A stretch of DNA of 64,000 nucleotides, from NCBI GenBank assembly GCA_013350335.1, contig CM023540.1:34369925-34433924 (forward strand), given 5' to 3'. This document shows positions 13,246 through 26,408 of this stretch, one piece after another. Numbering within the stretch: position 1 is the first letter of the stretch; each line of letters opens with the position of its first letter. A program made the translations under genes and the position numbers. The notes beneath the pieces were generated by a model. That model saw nothing but the letters and a program-made list of their open reading frames with translations. It did no database searches and was not told the DNA's origin. This DNA comes from Chimonanthus salicifolius. Taxonomy: Eukaryota > Streptophyta > Magnoliopsida > Laurales > Calycanthaceae.

Positions 13246-14196
13246 CCTCAGGCTAATTCAATTATCCCAAGCCCAGCCCAAGAGGCTTTACAAATGTTCA
13301 AACACCATTGTTTCTTACGGGTTTAGGCAGTCTTGGGCCAGGTTTGGGCTCATGAACAAGCCTACCAACGGGATAACTAAAAGTTTCAGCCCACAAAATC
13401 TAAAGAACAAAAAATAATTCAAAAAAATTGAGATAAGTTCAGTTTCATCATTCCTGCCAAGAAACATACACGGCTCATATTAGAGTTGTACTACAAATAT
13501 CACAAACATTATACAAAAATGACTGATACTGCAAATGCAAGGAAATAAATCAGCAAGGTACCTGAAGATGCAGCATCAACAGTGTCGGGACTTCTTTTTC
13601 AAAATTCATTTCACCTTTGCAATTCATAGCATCCCATAGGGCCAAAAATCCAATGCATAATTTTAAATACACAATTTGATTTCTTTCTGTAAACAATTGC
13701 ACAACTGATAAGCTATTCTTACCAAGCAAACCTGGTAAAAGAGCATTTCACATGTAACTACTCGCAGCCTTGGAAATATCCTTTTTTCGAGAGATGGCAT
13801 CGAACCTTGAAAAGTCCCTGTTAAAGGGTGATGGCCCGGCTGCTTCTGACACATTTTGAACATACATGCATACATGGTTATCAGTCATGAGTCATCTTCA
13901 ATTTGCCCTATAGCTAAGCAGAACACAACTGAAGATACTGTAAAAAGAAAACGAGACGACAATGGATTCTGAGAATAGTGATTGGTAGGTATTACAGGAG
14001 CATTGTACTTGAATGAGCTTCGGACAATTACAAGGAAACCAGTGTACAGATTCGAGTTGAGAGATCTATGCAGCAAATGCTTTGTGAGATGCCGCTCTCT
14101 AACCAACCTAGAGATTAATTCGATAATTTATGGGATAGAAATTTCACATTTACGCCCCCAAATGAGGGGCACACTGAAACAGGCAGTTCAAATTCT

Positions 14197-17100
14197 TTAA
14201 TGTTCCAGAGCACTTCGAATTGACAATGGAGGGACTTGAATTGAACCTCTAGAGAGAAGGTCATGATTTAGGAACAAAACAAAGACAGTTATATCATCAT
14301 GGAAATGACGACGAACTTTCTTGTCAATCCTTCTAAGATCTGAGTATCGCATTTCTCGTTTTCTTGCCGCTTCTTGGAGAGCAGCCTTGATAAGCCTTTT
14401 GGCACTTCCCTGAATGAAAACAAGCTTGTAAGATAAAAGTAAATCATGTGGGATCTATATATGATTGAATGGATAAAGATATCAACTTATCATGGTACAA
14501 TAGAATGATGTGTATCATAAATATGCACAAATTTAAAAGTCATCCCCATCATTGCCCGGATCAAATGAACTGGCATATACATCCATTACTTTTAAAAGAT
14601 GTTCCCATTATTTGAACAACTTAAAATAGTAGGAAATTTTACCAACCCATACCAATAGTAGACTGAAAAGTTGGCCTATTGAAAGGACAAGTGAAAACTT
14701 TAAGATCTTATGGATGAAAACAATGGAATCAAAAGTTACTAATCTATGATGCCCACAACTATACAAGTTTGTTCATCTTGAAAATATCACTATACATGAT
14801 GCTTAAGTTCATCACATTTTATGGTGCAAAACAGAAATGACAAGGTGATCCAATATTTTAAGGAAACAGATACCATATTCGAAAGTTAAGTGGTGCTTGT
14901 GAAATGACGAGGTGCAGATTTTGTAGTAGCATATGTAGGCAGGAGTATGCACACACAGACCTAGCATAAAGTGGGCATTAAAAAATTGCAAGATCACATT
15001 GTCAATAAAGTATAAAGTGGAACAGTTTTCTCATCTAAAAAAAACTACCAACTTAATCTCTGTGAAAAAGAATTGAAGATGACAGAGAGGATAAGAAGTG
15101 AAATCTTACTGCATGTGGATGACTGTTAACAATCTCAACTGCTCTTTCATTGCTCAAGTGTTCCCATAGACCATCTGAGGCAAATATAAGGAAAGAATCA
15201 TTTGGCTGAAGAGGATGAGTTAAGATAGATGGATTGGCAGTCAATATTGGCATGTTCATTGGTTCAGACATCCTGAATTTTGCATTGATTGGCTCCTTGT
15301 TGTATTGGGCATGTTTCATATATACATCACCTATGGATCTAGAAACCTGCAATAAATCAGCAAAAGCATGTGCCAAATAAAATGTCATTATAAGAGAAAT
15401 TCAATGACCATGAAATTACAATACACCCATCAAAATGAAGTATTCAGAGAACACTTCGAACAGGTCATAAGCATTTTCTAAATATGTATAGATCTGACAT
15501 CCAAGTCAGAGCAGAACAAGAGCACACTGTCATACTGTTCTCGGCCAAACTGTTAAGGTGAACAAACTAACCCCCATCGAGTGCCATCCAAACAAGAGCA
15601 TTGACTTGAATATTAATTGATAAGGCCTGGTCTATTCAAAATCAGGCTTTTCCAGGACCTGTCCTAGCTCATGGACAGGCAAACCTATGCCGGTTTTAAA
15701 ATCATTAATTTGCACTAGAGAACCAAAAAAGCCACACTGTGTTTAGCAACTAGTAGATTCTAATCTTGGAGATAATGAACATTGGAAACTAGGAGAATGA
15801 AATTTTGTTTTTTCCCACCACTAGAGCAAGAGATTGGCCATCTCACCAAAAGGAAGAGAGTCTATGGAGATGAGAAGGGTCTTTCGGTGAAATATGCAGT
15901 CTAAGGGGAAGGTTATCTCCTTCCCTTTCTTTTCACATATTTGGTCTCATCTACTCAGTAGAATACCCAATTTGAAATGTATGATTTTCTGGGAAGTAAG
16001 TTTCCAATCTCCAAAGATTCAAGATTGCCAAATGCACATTATGCCCTATAATAAAAAAATTGTCAAGTTGCATTTCGATTGATATATCAGTCATCAAAGT
16101 GAATGACAACACTACAAAGAAAAAATCTCAATTGCAACAGTTCTTTCAGCCACATGGCTTTTTAGTGACAAATTTATTGATAGCAAAATGGATGTAAATA
16201 TGACTTACAGACCCAATGAGGTCTTGGGCCAAAATCAGAAAAAAAAAAAAAAGAATAAAAAGACAAATAACCGGCAAAAAATGAAGACCAACTCTATGCT
16301 AATGATGCTCAGCTTCTATAAATCGATCTACTAGGATTCCGTTAAAGGACTACATCACCATAGTCCAAGGAATAATGTTTGACTAGATCTTGCATAGAAG
16401 CACTTCCTTAATTTGCATTCTAACCAAACCGATCATGAGATGGAGAGAATGAGGAGGTACAACCCAAGAGATGGAGAGAAGGGATAGAAAATGAGCCCAA
16501 ATAGAAGAAACAAAAGGATAGGAGGAATAAATGATCAACGGATTCCTCATTTCTAAAATGGAGATAGCTGACATTTAGAGTTGAAAAGTCCTACTCCTTA
16601 AGGCTGCCAATGGTCACAATTTTATTTAAAAGGACAACAGAACAAAAGGTTTTAACTTTGGAAGGAACCAAAGGTTTCCAAATGGGCATGATAGGAAAAG
16701 GGGATGAAGAATTAGGTTTTAACAATGAATAGTCCCCCACTGGTTTGCCTTTTTCACACTCTCTTATCTATGCCCTCAACTTGGGGAAACCATTTAAAGA
16801 TGTCAACAGATCTTTTTTCAAGGAGATATCAATAGAGCTTCAAGCTGCAGAATTCCATGAGCAAATAAATTATTCGTTTCTATCATGAAAGATTGGCTTG
16901 TGTAGTGTCTATTGTAGAATATATATGTAAATATGCAAATTTCGCAAATACAGCAAGGAATGTGTATCATTTCAAATAGTATGTTGTGTACCATAATATT
17001 AATAGCTTGACTTTCCTTCTTCGTGTATTTTAGTGTCTACCTGAAGGCACATTTGTAATCACTTTGGACAGAGAAAAATCAATAGAAGATTTTCATTTTT

Positions 17101-20100
17101 TTCCTCAATCTCTTCTCTCCATTTGCTCTTCCTTCTCTTCATTTTATAGTTCATATTTTCCCTTTCATGTTTCCCAGACAAGTGTGTGCACACAATTATC
17201 ATGTGTTAACTTCATGATTTGGAAAAAGTTGGAATTCACAAGCTATTGCCACCACATTAATGTAAGTCTTGACAACTTGCATAAAATCACAAATCCTTTG
17301 CTTGGCTTAAGTAGTTTTAGACATGTTGTACACACTACCATCAGCATCATCCATTTTCACACCTATCAAGGCCCAGCCTTTTGAGTTCTATATTTCTATT
17401 TAACCTCTATCAAATTATTGTCACTCTACATTCTATAGTGTCCCTCACACCCTTGCCCCAAATCTTTAAAGGTATCCCCCTCCTAGACCCTGCCACTAGT
17501 AGCCTTCCAACTCTTCGTATTGGGGTTGCTTCTGCTCATTCACGAACACATCTAACCATTTGAAATGCCTTCTCGTCTCCTCATCTATCAGAACTATCAA
17601 AGGTTTACCTAATGTAGTCATTCCTAATTTGGTCTTTTAATGTTATCCCACCCATCCATCTCAACATGCATATTTCTATCACCATTTTTATCCACTTGTC
17701 TCTTTTTTTTTCTCATTGACCAAAATTCCTCTCCAGATATCATTGGTTGTCTAATTTTCTATTATAGGAATCTCCTTTTTAGTTATCAAAATAAAAGGGA
17801 AAAATCTCACCCTTTTATTCAATTCAACACTCTCCTGTCACATAAAATCTCCTAGCATGCCCACATTCTGCCCACTGCATGCCCATATACAGTGTCTAAG
17901 TCAAATCCAGCACTTGGCTCTAGGTTGCACCGAAGTATCCTAAATTGGTCACTATTTTGCACTAGATCATTACCAATCTTAACTAGTTTATCCCCCTATT
18001 CCCAAATGCCTTTAAGTTGCATTTGACTAATTATATCATTGTCATGCTAATTTCAAACCACTCATCTCAAAATATTTCCTCATAGTTGCAATTTATTGTT
18101 TAAAACTTCAAAACATTCCTCATCTCACTAGCCAGTACTCTATCGTCTGCCAATAGCATACACCAAGGGAGCCAATTTGGATTTCTTATGACAAAATGCC
18201 CATAATTAGGACAAATGAATAAAAGCTCAAAGCAGACCCTAGGTAAGTTCCATTCCACAACTGAGAACTCCTCTCCTTTGTTCCTACCAATGGTGTGTAT
18301 GTATAAAAGATGGGCCATGACAGATCCTGGGGTCCTATACTTGCTAGTCAAGTAAACAGATCAGATGTTGGTTGCTGTATTTGTGATGGGGGGATAACTT
18401 CCCAATCTAGGTTAAAGAATCAAATTCTGGCACTTTGTAATCCAAACCAGGACCCAAACATTAATTTTGGAAATGGTTTACATGCTAGATAGCATTACAG
18501 AACCATATCATTCCTTTTTAAATCCATATAGTAATTAAATTTATATAATATAAACTACATAGTTTTTAATGATGTAACAAAGATATGTATTCAAACCTTG
18601 GCCACAAAATGTCACTCATGCAGTTGAGCAGTCAGTTATAGGACCAAAAGACACAGATCAGGACATTAGTGTGTTCCTTTTCAAAAGAAGAACTACACTC
18701 TATAAGAAATAGAATATTACCATGTTCAGTTGGCAGATCCAAATCTGGAACTGCCTACTAAACAGACCTGGAAACATGACCCACCTGGTTTAATGAGTTG
18801 GGTGTTTCTAGTAATCACCTGGCAGTCCTAAACACATTCCCATTTCAAGCCCGTCCCCAGCACTAAGGACCCGAAAAAGGAGGGAAATCCAGCCCACTGG
18901 ACTATCCACTGGCAGCCCAAATTAATGCCTATGACAAGGAGAGATGGGCTGGACTAACTTGCAAAGAATAAATAAGACCATAAACTTTCAAAAAAAAACC
19001 ATAGAACAATATATACCTGAATGATGCCTTTTACTCTCCAAACTCCATGCTTAAGAACAACGATTTGAGGATCATTTGGATGTAAATCCTTAAGTTCTTG
19101 TCTCACAGCCTCCAAGTTAGCATTGTGTTCAGTGGACAATTGTATGGCAGCAATTCCACCTGTGTTACCAACTTTTTTCCCCAATACAACACGAGAATCT
19201 CCTGCATTGGCTACAAAAAGAGTTCGCTGATAGATTACTCCAACAAGACAGCAGGATCCAACAGTCGCTATATTTGGACGAGTTGCCCACAGCTCAGAAA
19301 CAAGAGCAGTAAAACCTTCCTCGGTTGCTAAAAAGGCTCTTTGAATGCTTTCAGATGTTACACCTTGTGTTCCTGATGCAATCTCTGGAAAACAGATGCA
19401 ATACACAATCTTAGGATAATAGTTTAATTCATACCTAGTACCATGCTGGATGTTCAAAGTTCAAACAATGGGGAAGGACAAAATATAGAATCCTGCTCTG
19501 CAGTAGAATATAGATTGTAGTTGGCCCCATTATCAAATAATAAGTGCAGAGTGGCTGAAGAATATCCAAAAGATTGCTTAATGAAAAAGATTTGCCATCC
19601 ATTATATTGACCCTTTTTTGAAGTATCCTATTAGTTTATTCTTAACCATACATTTGCAGGGGATTGACTGAACAGTTAGAAACTCTAGTTTAGGAGATAT
19701 CGACCATTGGATACTAGGGCCGATCATATCAAAATTCCAGATCATAGAACCAGAGAGGCCAAATGTCATAATGAGTTCCAGCAATCTAGACATGCTGAAG
19801 AGCATGACCTATAATTCTAAGCCATGGAGCTCCATAACACCAGTTTATGGCACTAGAATCAATAAGAGATGTCACGAGAAAAAAAAATAAGAAGAGTAAA
19901 AGATGCATAAAAAAAAACATTTGATGAGGTAAAGAGTCCACGGTCCAAATCCCCGAATCCCCACTGACACACGGAAACACAAACATGCACATGCACATGC
20001 ACAGACAACACAAAAGTGCAAGAAAAGACGAACACATGCACAAGCTATAATGTTTACAAACCTAACATGGAATACAGGGAATAAAAGATGATAACTTTCT

Positions 20101-23100
20101 ATGCTCTACAGTCCATCATCAATGAAAGCACATCAAGCCATAGACTTGTCATATTCTGCAGCAGTAGCATCAAAGCTTTATCCCATCTATTAAGGCTGGT
20201 CAGCTTTCTAACTAAAAACTCATGTCAATGAATTAAATAAATGACAAGTTTTGACAAATAGGTTTATTACTTTATTTATTGATAACAAAACATTATTTCT
20301 TTTACCTTTCAAAAAAAACAAAACATTATTTCTTTTATAGCTAGCTATATAGTGCAATATGTAGTGGCTTTTCTATTTAGATATCTCCGATTTGGCGGAA
20401 CTTGTATTTCATGCACTAAATTCGACTATCAGAATTCTGTTTAACAAAAAAAAAAAAGCATTTATCTAAAAACTAATTGTAGAATTCATAATATGTTTAA
20501 ATGCCCATACTTTGCAACATCTAGTTCTTACTATGTTTTTCTAAATGTTAAGCCTGCTCTGCAATATACACATCGGTTTTTATTGATAGATAGTTACAGA
20601 ATTTGATCGATTACATTGATAAAATTGAGAATTCCATCTTTGCTAGCCTATTTCATGTACTCCTTGCTACTCAAACTCCATTAGCAAGCAGAAGATAGGA
20701 CCTTTGGTTAAGACTCATGACTACAGCCTAGAGGTTGTACTATTGTAGGTTCAAGTCCCATGGGCGTCAGATAGGATAATCGGTCCATGGAAATAATTTG
20801 TCAAATCCAAATATAAAAGTCAAACCCAAATTAATGGGATAAATGGCTTAGATGATTATATGCATTTTGTAGTCTTCATGGAGAATGCTATGAGAAGTTG
20901 ACGGAAAACACATAGATAAGAGTTCACAATAAATTTGCCACTTAATCCAAGATCCTATCCAATACAGTTGGCAGCTACGATTCTAAAAACTTCCTGGGTA
21001 AATGCAACCAGAACCAGATATTTTCGGAAATAGACACTCACAATCACTCATCCGTACATAAGAAAAAATGCTCAAAAGGTACTGTGAGAATATTTTTTTT
21101 ACTTTTTTATATTTGTCGGTGAAAACAAAAGATGTTCTTGCATCATAAAGATCACAGACTAGAGGGTACCTAAAGGTTGCCAAAACAAAAGAAAAAGATG
21201 AAAGAATGTCATGTAAGACAATCAGAACATGTTGACAAAAGAACAAAGCTCCGCAGCATGAGGAATAGAATTACAAGTAGAAGGTACTTGGAGATAGGTT
21301 ATGATGTTAAAAACTCGGATCGATTTAGGAAAAATGGAGATGACAAACCATGCAATCACAAAGGGGATGATAACGGTTTCAAAAAAATCACAAAGAAGGA
21401 TGTCTTTTACAAGGTTGAGTGGAAAAGTAACTCAGAAAGCATGGCAAGATATGATGTGCATGGTTCCAATTATCAATGAAATATCCCAGATTTTTTTTTC
21501 AAACGTACAAAATAATGCAGACTTTATGAATAAATGCAATTTTGATTTTACAGGAGAAAGACTACATTAAATAAATAAAAAAAGAGATGATAGACATTAT
21601 GTCTTCACATCAATTGTTTCTGCACAAAAGTTACGGCTTCTTTGTAAACGGTAAAAGCACTTCTCATCCATCTTACAGTCCAGCACATAGAGACACAGTT
21701 CCTAAAGAAATGATTTTCTATAGTCCCGCAACTTCAAGATTTACAACAAATTCAAAAAAAAAAAATGAAATGATCATTTAAATTCCTGAAGTAATGACAA
21801 TCATGATTGATCAAATTTCTACTTTAAAGGGCTTCCAGACTCAGAATTAGAATCAAATCTGCAGTGACTAAACTCTAATTGCATGAATTCTTGATCTAAC
21901 TATAGAAAACCACAATCAAGAAAGACATAGTTCCAGCATATAATTTCCAAACAAATCCAAGATCAAGTTCATTATAACTGCAACATGCATGGGTGTAGCT
22001 CAATTGGCTTGAGCTTCTAAGAATAGACCAAAGGTGTTACCCAACAAACAAGGCTTGCAAGTGGTTCCGTGAGGTGGGGATACTGACTGTTGCTATAAAA
22101 ATAAATAAATAAAAACTATAACTGCAAATTCCAACAGATGCAACTACAAACCACAAAAGTTCTAGAATAGGTGATTGCAAACATGGCAAGTGGCCTCGGG
22201 GCTACAATGGCCATCAAATACAACGGTAAAGGTCCCAAAGAATCATCTAAATTCCTCAATTACTACCAATCAAGATTGATTGAATTACAAGGGTTTGTAA
22301 ACTCTCAAGTTCATAATCCAAACTGCGATGATTTTACTCTTGTTGCATGATCTCTCAGTCTAACCACGGAAGCTCACAATCAAGAAATGTGGATAGTTCA
22401 AACTATAAGTTCCAAAACTCCAATGATATCCATGATCAATTTAACACTCATTGCAAATCGTGATAGATACGACTACCATTGAGAACCTTGGAAATTATCT
22501 TAGTTCCTCGATTGAGTTGCAAATTAAAAGAATTTCTAGCATTTCTAAGCTCAATATTGGAATCCAAACTATGATGATTGCACTCTAATTAGAAGAATTC
22601 TCAGTCCAACTACAGAAATTAACAATCAATCATGACAAAATACGCATAGTTTCAACAATAAATTTCCAATCAAATCTATGATCAATTTTACTCCAATTGC
22701 AAGTTCCAACAAATATATGACCTTCATAAATTGAAGAATAGGAGATTGGAACCAAGATTGATTGAAATTCAAAGGGTTTCAAAACTGAGGATTTTAGATG
22801 ATCTTGAGTTTTGAAACCCTTTGAATTTCAATCAATTTTAGTTCTGATCACCTGTTCTGCAATTTTGAAGTTCATATAATTGTTGGAACTTGCAATTGGA
22901 GTGAAATTGATCATAGATTTGATTGGAAATTTATTGCTAAAACTAATGCGAATTTTGTCATGATTGATTGTTAATTTCTATAATTGGACTGATAATTCTT
23001 CTAATTAGAGTGCACTCGTTATAGTTTGGATTCTAATCTCGAGCTTAGAAATGCTAAAAATTCTTTCAATCTCCAACTCAATCAAGGAACTTAGATAATT

Positions 23101-24582
23101 CCCAAGGTTTTCAATGGTAGTTGTATCTATCATGATTTGCAATAAGTGTTAAATTGATCATGGATATCATTGGATGTTTGGAACTTATAGTTTAAACTAT
23201 CCACATCTCTTGATTGTGAGTTTTTGTGGTTAGACCAAGATCATCTAAAATCCTTAACTATAACCCAAGAGGGGGTTGGTCTAACGGTAAAGAAGCTCCT
23301 CTCGTGAAGGGAGGTCTTGAGTTCGATTCACGCTCAACACCCCTCTCGACAACTCCACATAGTTGCTTACCCGGTGTTTGTGGGATTGGGAGGCTTGCAC
23401 ATGCTCCAAGGACTAGTCGGGTTAAAATGTCCCCTATCCAAATAAATGTGAGACCCCTGGACACCTTGGTCATCAAAAAAAATCCTCAACTATTAGCAAC
23501 CAAGATCAATCAAACTTCAAAGGGTTCCTAAACTCAAGTTTGGAATCCAACCTGTGATGAATCACTTTAATTCCGTGAATTCCTAAGCGAACTACACAAA
23601 TTGACCAAAAAAAAAAAAAAGCGTTGAAAATGCACATAGTTTCAACATATAATTTCCAATCAACTCAACCGCCAATTTCAGTAACTACAAACCAGTTCCT
23701 GAACAGGTGATCACAAACTTAGCAAGTGGCCTCAGGTCCGCTGTGGTCGTCATAGACACCAAGAATGTCACACCAAATTCAAAAGAAGAAATTATCTAAA
23801 TTCCTCATTTATTACCAATCAAGATTGATCAAATTGCAAGGGTTTCTAAACTCAAAATCAGAATCCAAACTGCAATGATTCCACTCTAATTGCATGAATT
23901 CCCAATCTAACAATAGAAATTCAAAATCAAGAAACAGATAATTTAACTCTAGTTGCAATTACGAAACATATATACGACTAGAAACCTCGGAAGTTGTGGA
24001 ACAGGTGACCATAGATTATTTCAAGATCTTCAAGAATAAAATAAAATATCATCTAATTTCCTCAATCATTGCGAATCAAGATCGATAAAAGTTCATAGGT
24101 TTCTAAACTCAAGATCAGAATCCAAACTTCAAACATTTCACTCTAATTGCACGAATTGCCAATCTAACTAAGATTATTAACAATCAAGAGACGTCAAATG
24201 TGCATAGTTCCAGCATGTAATTTCCAGACAAATCTATGATCAATTTCACTCTGATTGCAAATTCCGACGGATATGACTACATCTACGAACCTCGGAAGTT
24301 CTGAAAGAGGTGATCACAGACGTAGCGAGCGGTCTCAGGGCCGCCATGACCATCGTAGACACCGACGAAGGTCCCGAATGAGCCGGACTCGATCTGGCTC
24401 TGATCTTCCAAGACCTGGTTGGCCTGGACGACGGCCATGGAGAAATCGCCGCCGGCGTAGCGGCCGATATCGCGGAACCAGAGCAGACCCTCCCTCCCTT
24501 CCCTCCCTCCATCAACAGAATCGGCATTCCCGGAAAATGGTTTCCAACAGATGGAAAAGAGTTTCATCAATGCTCCGAGCAT
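14197..24582 (-). CDS. Protein phosphatase 2C, clade-D-like, 4 exons
   Basis: Minus-strand exons are 24582-24291, 19384-19017, 15346-15110 and 14409-14197; total 1110 bases including the stop, 369 residues. PP2Cs are Mg/Mn-dependent Ser/Thr phosphatases. Clade D members act at the plasma membrane on proton-ATPases and are antagonised by SAUR proteins. Motifs in order: FSMAVVQAN and [10 protein letters not shown] (clade-D-like N-terminus), metal-site [63 protein letters not shown] and [10 protein letters not shown]. All acidic metal ligands are present. I chose the ATG at 24582 ([10 protein letters not shown]) because it matches the usual family start. An in-frame ATG 95 codons upstream would add a low-complexity leader. 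Intron 1 (19385-24290) and intron 2 (15347-19016) are unusually long and repeat-filled. Exon 1 is much more GC-rich than the rest of the window. Confidence 0.92.
17350..18360 (-). mobile_element. RTE-type LINE relic in PP2C intron 2
   Basis: On the minus strand, [16 protein letters not shown] (about 18180-18130) is a decayed reverse-transcriptase active-site region of the RTE LINE type. Further on, around 17720-17650, CMLRWMGG and a DQIRND-like stretch match the RTE C-terminal region. Many stops are present and no ends could be fixed. The plus-strand frames in this stretch are shadows. Confidence 0.65.
20305..20317 (+). mobile_element. 13 bp A-tailed micro-insertion with 20 bp target duplication
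   Basis: cctttcaaaaaaa sits between two perfect 20 bp copies at 20285-20304 and 20318-20337 (core AAAACATTATTTC). It looks like a retroposon insertion cut down to its last few bases. Confidence 0.75.
20695..20866 (+). mobile_element. SINE with RTE-LINE-like 3' end (PP2C intron 1)
   Basis: B-box-like GGTTCAAGTCCCATGGG is followed by a body ending attaatgggataaatggc and ttagatgattatatg. The end matches the RTE LINE tails in this window. An inverted copy is at 45121-45280. No target duplication was recognised. Confidence 0.6.
21984..22116 (+). mobile_element. SINE with tRNA-like head (PP2C intron 1)
   Basis: The body starts GGGTGTAGCTCAATTGG, which looks like the 5' end of a tRNA with its A box. 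It ends in GAGGTGGGGATACTG and an A-rich tail. A perfect 11 bp target duplication TATAACTGCAA lies at 21973-21983 and 22117-22127. Its family also includes 50298-50423 and 52124-52268. Confidence 0.85.
22150..22240 (-). pseudogene. Decayed copy of the 3' part of PP2C exon 1
   Basis: agttctagaataggtgattgcaa and ggcaagtggcctcgggg line up with agttctgaaagaggtgatcac and gagcggtctcaggg of exon 1 (24297-24340). The corresponding protein stretch is the [11 protein letters not shown] region. The copy is too diverged to be translated. Confidence 0.65.
22350..23243. repeat. Long inverted repeat (foldback) in PP2C intron 1
   Basis: The left arm is about 22350-22786 and the right arm about 22807-23243, with a spacer of about 20 bases. 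At the centre, caaagggtttcaaaact pairs with agttttgaaaccctttg. The arms pair nearly continuously over some 437 bases by eye, with scattered mismatches. Both arms are made of the same sequence as the junction-derived repeats around them. Confidence 0.8.
23262..23478 (+). mobile_element. tRNA-derived SINE in PP2C intron 1
   Basis: A-box-like TTGGTCTAACGG and B-box-like GAGTTCGATTC are present, and it ends in an A tract. The target duplication is AAAATCCTTAACTAT (23247-23261) and AAAATCCTCAACTAT (23479-23493). It is the same family as 3705-3921 and, inverted, 48305-48461. Confidence 0.85.
23690..23790 (-). pseudogene. Decayed copy of the 3' part of PP2C exon 1 (better preserved)
   Basis: gttcctgaacaggtgatcac, ttagcaagtggcctcagg and gtcgtcatagacacc match exon 1 positions 24297-24365 at roughly three bases in four by eye. 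It lies in the intron in the same orientation as the real exon end. Confidence 0.7.
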
Positions 24583-24899
24583 CCCACATCTCTCAAATAG
24601 CCAGACCCGCGCCCTGGCCCTGGAATCCAAGGAAAGGAGAAATGGTGGTGAAATGGAGGAGAAAATAGAAGAGGTGAAAAATAAAAGAGATGTAAATGGA
24701 GGAGAAAGAGAAGGGGGGTGCAGGTTAAGGTGTTGGGTGGAAGAGGAACAGAGAATGGTGTGGGGAGGTTTTGTTGGGTGTTGTTTTCGATGTCTACCAA
24801 ACGACAGAATTTTTCGCGGAATTTGTGTTTCCCCCTTTACCACTTTCACTTTCACCGCCCTTTTCACCTTCCCTCGTTTTCCCGCGGCAATTGAAAAAT

Positions 24900-26274
24900 A
24901 AATATTTTTATTTTCAAAAAATGCTAAAGTAATATATTTATATTATTCCAATTTTAATAAAATAATAATACAATCAAATAAAACATACTGATCATAATAA
25001 AGTAAATATTATGTTTCATCATCTATTTAAAAATATATATATTTAAACTATTAAATTAGATTTAATAGTTTATAATTTTATAATCAGATTTTAAGTGAAA
25101 AGATTAAACTTTTTTCATTGATAGACAAGAACTCTCATGAGACCTTTTTCGATAAAATTAAATAGTGTGCATGAATAGAAAGACTTATATATACTCTGCA
25201 AATTAGTTGAATACTTTAAAAAATCTATATATTTTAATCATAAAAATAATTATTATTATAATAAAAAAAATCTACTCACCTATTAGATATTGAATACAAT
25301 GGGTTTTATGAGGAAAAAAAAATTAGGGACAAAAAAATTACGGACATCCAAGGATCCACAAAATCAAAAGATGAGTGGATCCATTTTGTAAAAAAGTGTG
25401 AATTTGACTAATGCCTACTCGAATTTTTAATACCCATTTTTAACTTGGATTTTAATACGCCACAGTTTTATTTATTTAAAAATAAAAATATTATAAAAAT
25501 GATCTTCTAGGCGTTGTAAATCTGGTCATCTAGTTTGTCCATTCTCCCTATTTAATATATGCATCATTGTTGGATTTGCACCGTCCATGTTGTGGATGCC
25601 GGCCAATCTTAGCCGACCAATCTTAATTTCTTTATTATTTTAGTATATAATAATTTCTACTTACCTTAGTTGAATCCGAACGTCTTTCTCTCATTTTAAT
25701 TAGACAACGGTGAAAGGGACGGGATAGGAGGAATTAAAAGGACTAAAAATTTAAATGAGTCCGATGGTCTGATACTCTGATTATTGTGATTGAAATATTA
25801 GGGCCATGTGGATGGAGAGAAAATGAGAGAATTTTAGGGATTCTTTTTAATAAATATAAAAAATTATTTTTATTTTTATCTTTATTTATCTGATTCAAGT
25901 AAAAAAAAAATCTCTCTTAGAAAGGAAAAACCTTAGCTACTAATCAATAAAATAGATATATCAATTATTTAAAGTGGTATAAAAATATTTAATAAAATTT
26001 GGAATATTTATTATTTTTTAAAACATCAAACTGCTGCCGTGTAAATACTGATTTAATCCACATGGATAGTTTATTTGATATCTTCACCTATAATTAGACT
26101 AGACTAGAGATCTTGGATTTTACTCTTTCAAGACCTATCTTATATATAAAGCTTGAATTTATTAGTGATATTTTAAATTTTAACTTTCACAGTTTATTCA
26201 AACATCAATTATGTTAATAAAAGAAGGAAAGGATAAATTTCTCTAGACTAATCACATATTTAAATTAAACGCGT
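24900..26274. other. Intergenic, upstream of PP2C
   Basis: Strongly AT-rich sequence upstream of the PP2C gene. No TATA box in a convincing position and no gene were found. Confidence 0.5.
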
Positions 26275-26408
26275 GGCGTTGGTTGGCCGTTAAGAATCCG
26301 CTGAGATGTGAGAGGTCTTAGATTCAAGTCATTATCAACACAAAAAAGGTCACTCCCTATAGTATTATCCAACGTATGTGGATAAAGAGATTTACCTTCG
26401 TATTAAAA
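26275..26408 (+). mobile_element. Probable tRNA-derived SINE
   Basis: The stretch has a tRNA-like head (TTGGTTGGCCGTTAAG), B-box-like GGTCTTAGATTCAAGTC, a body phrase (gtatgtggataaagag) shared with other SINEs here, and an A tract. No target duplication was seen. Confidence 0.5.

Larger units (their letters stand above)
21780..24290. repeat. Degenerate tandem repeats derived from the PP2C exon 1/intron 1 junction
   Basis: A unit of roughly 0.26-0.5 kb recurs. Its marker phrase ccaatcaagattgat or a variant lies near 21801, 22266, 22757, 23503, 23817 and 24076. Other shared phrases are tagttccagcatataatttcc, gaattccaatctaac and tgatcaatttcactc. Two units keep sequence like the end of exon 1 (22150-22240 and 23690-23790). 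A SINE (21984-22116), another SINE (23262-23478) and the foldback interrupt the array. Confidence 0.75.

Noticed and set aside
17064..17855. Plus-strand open frames in PP2C intron 2
   Set aside because: They are the complementary strand of a decayed minus-strand RTE LINE and have no plant protein signature.
24583..24867. Upstream in-frame extension of PP2C exon 1
   Set aside because: The added 95 residues are low-complexity, while the ATG at 24582 matches the family start.
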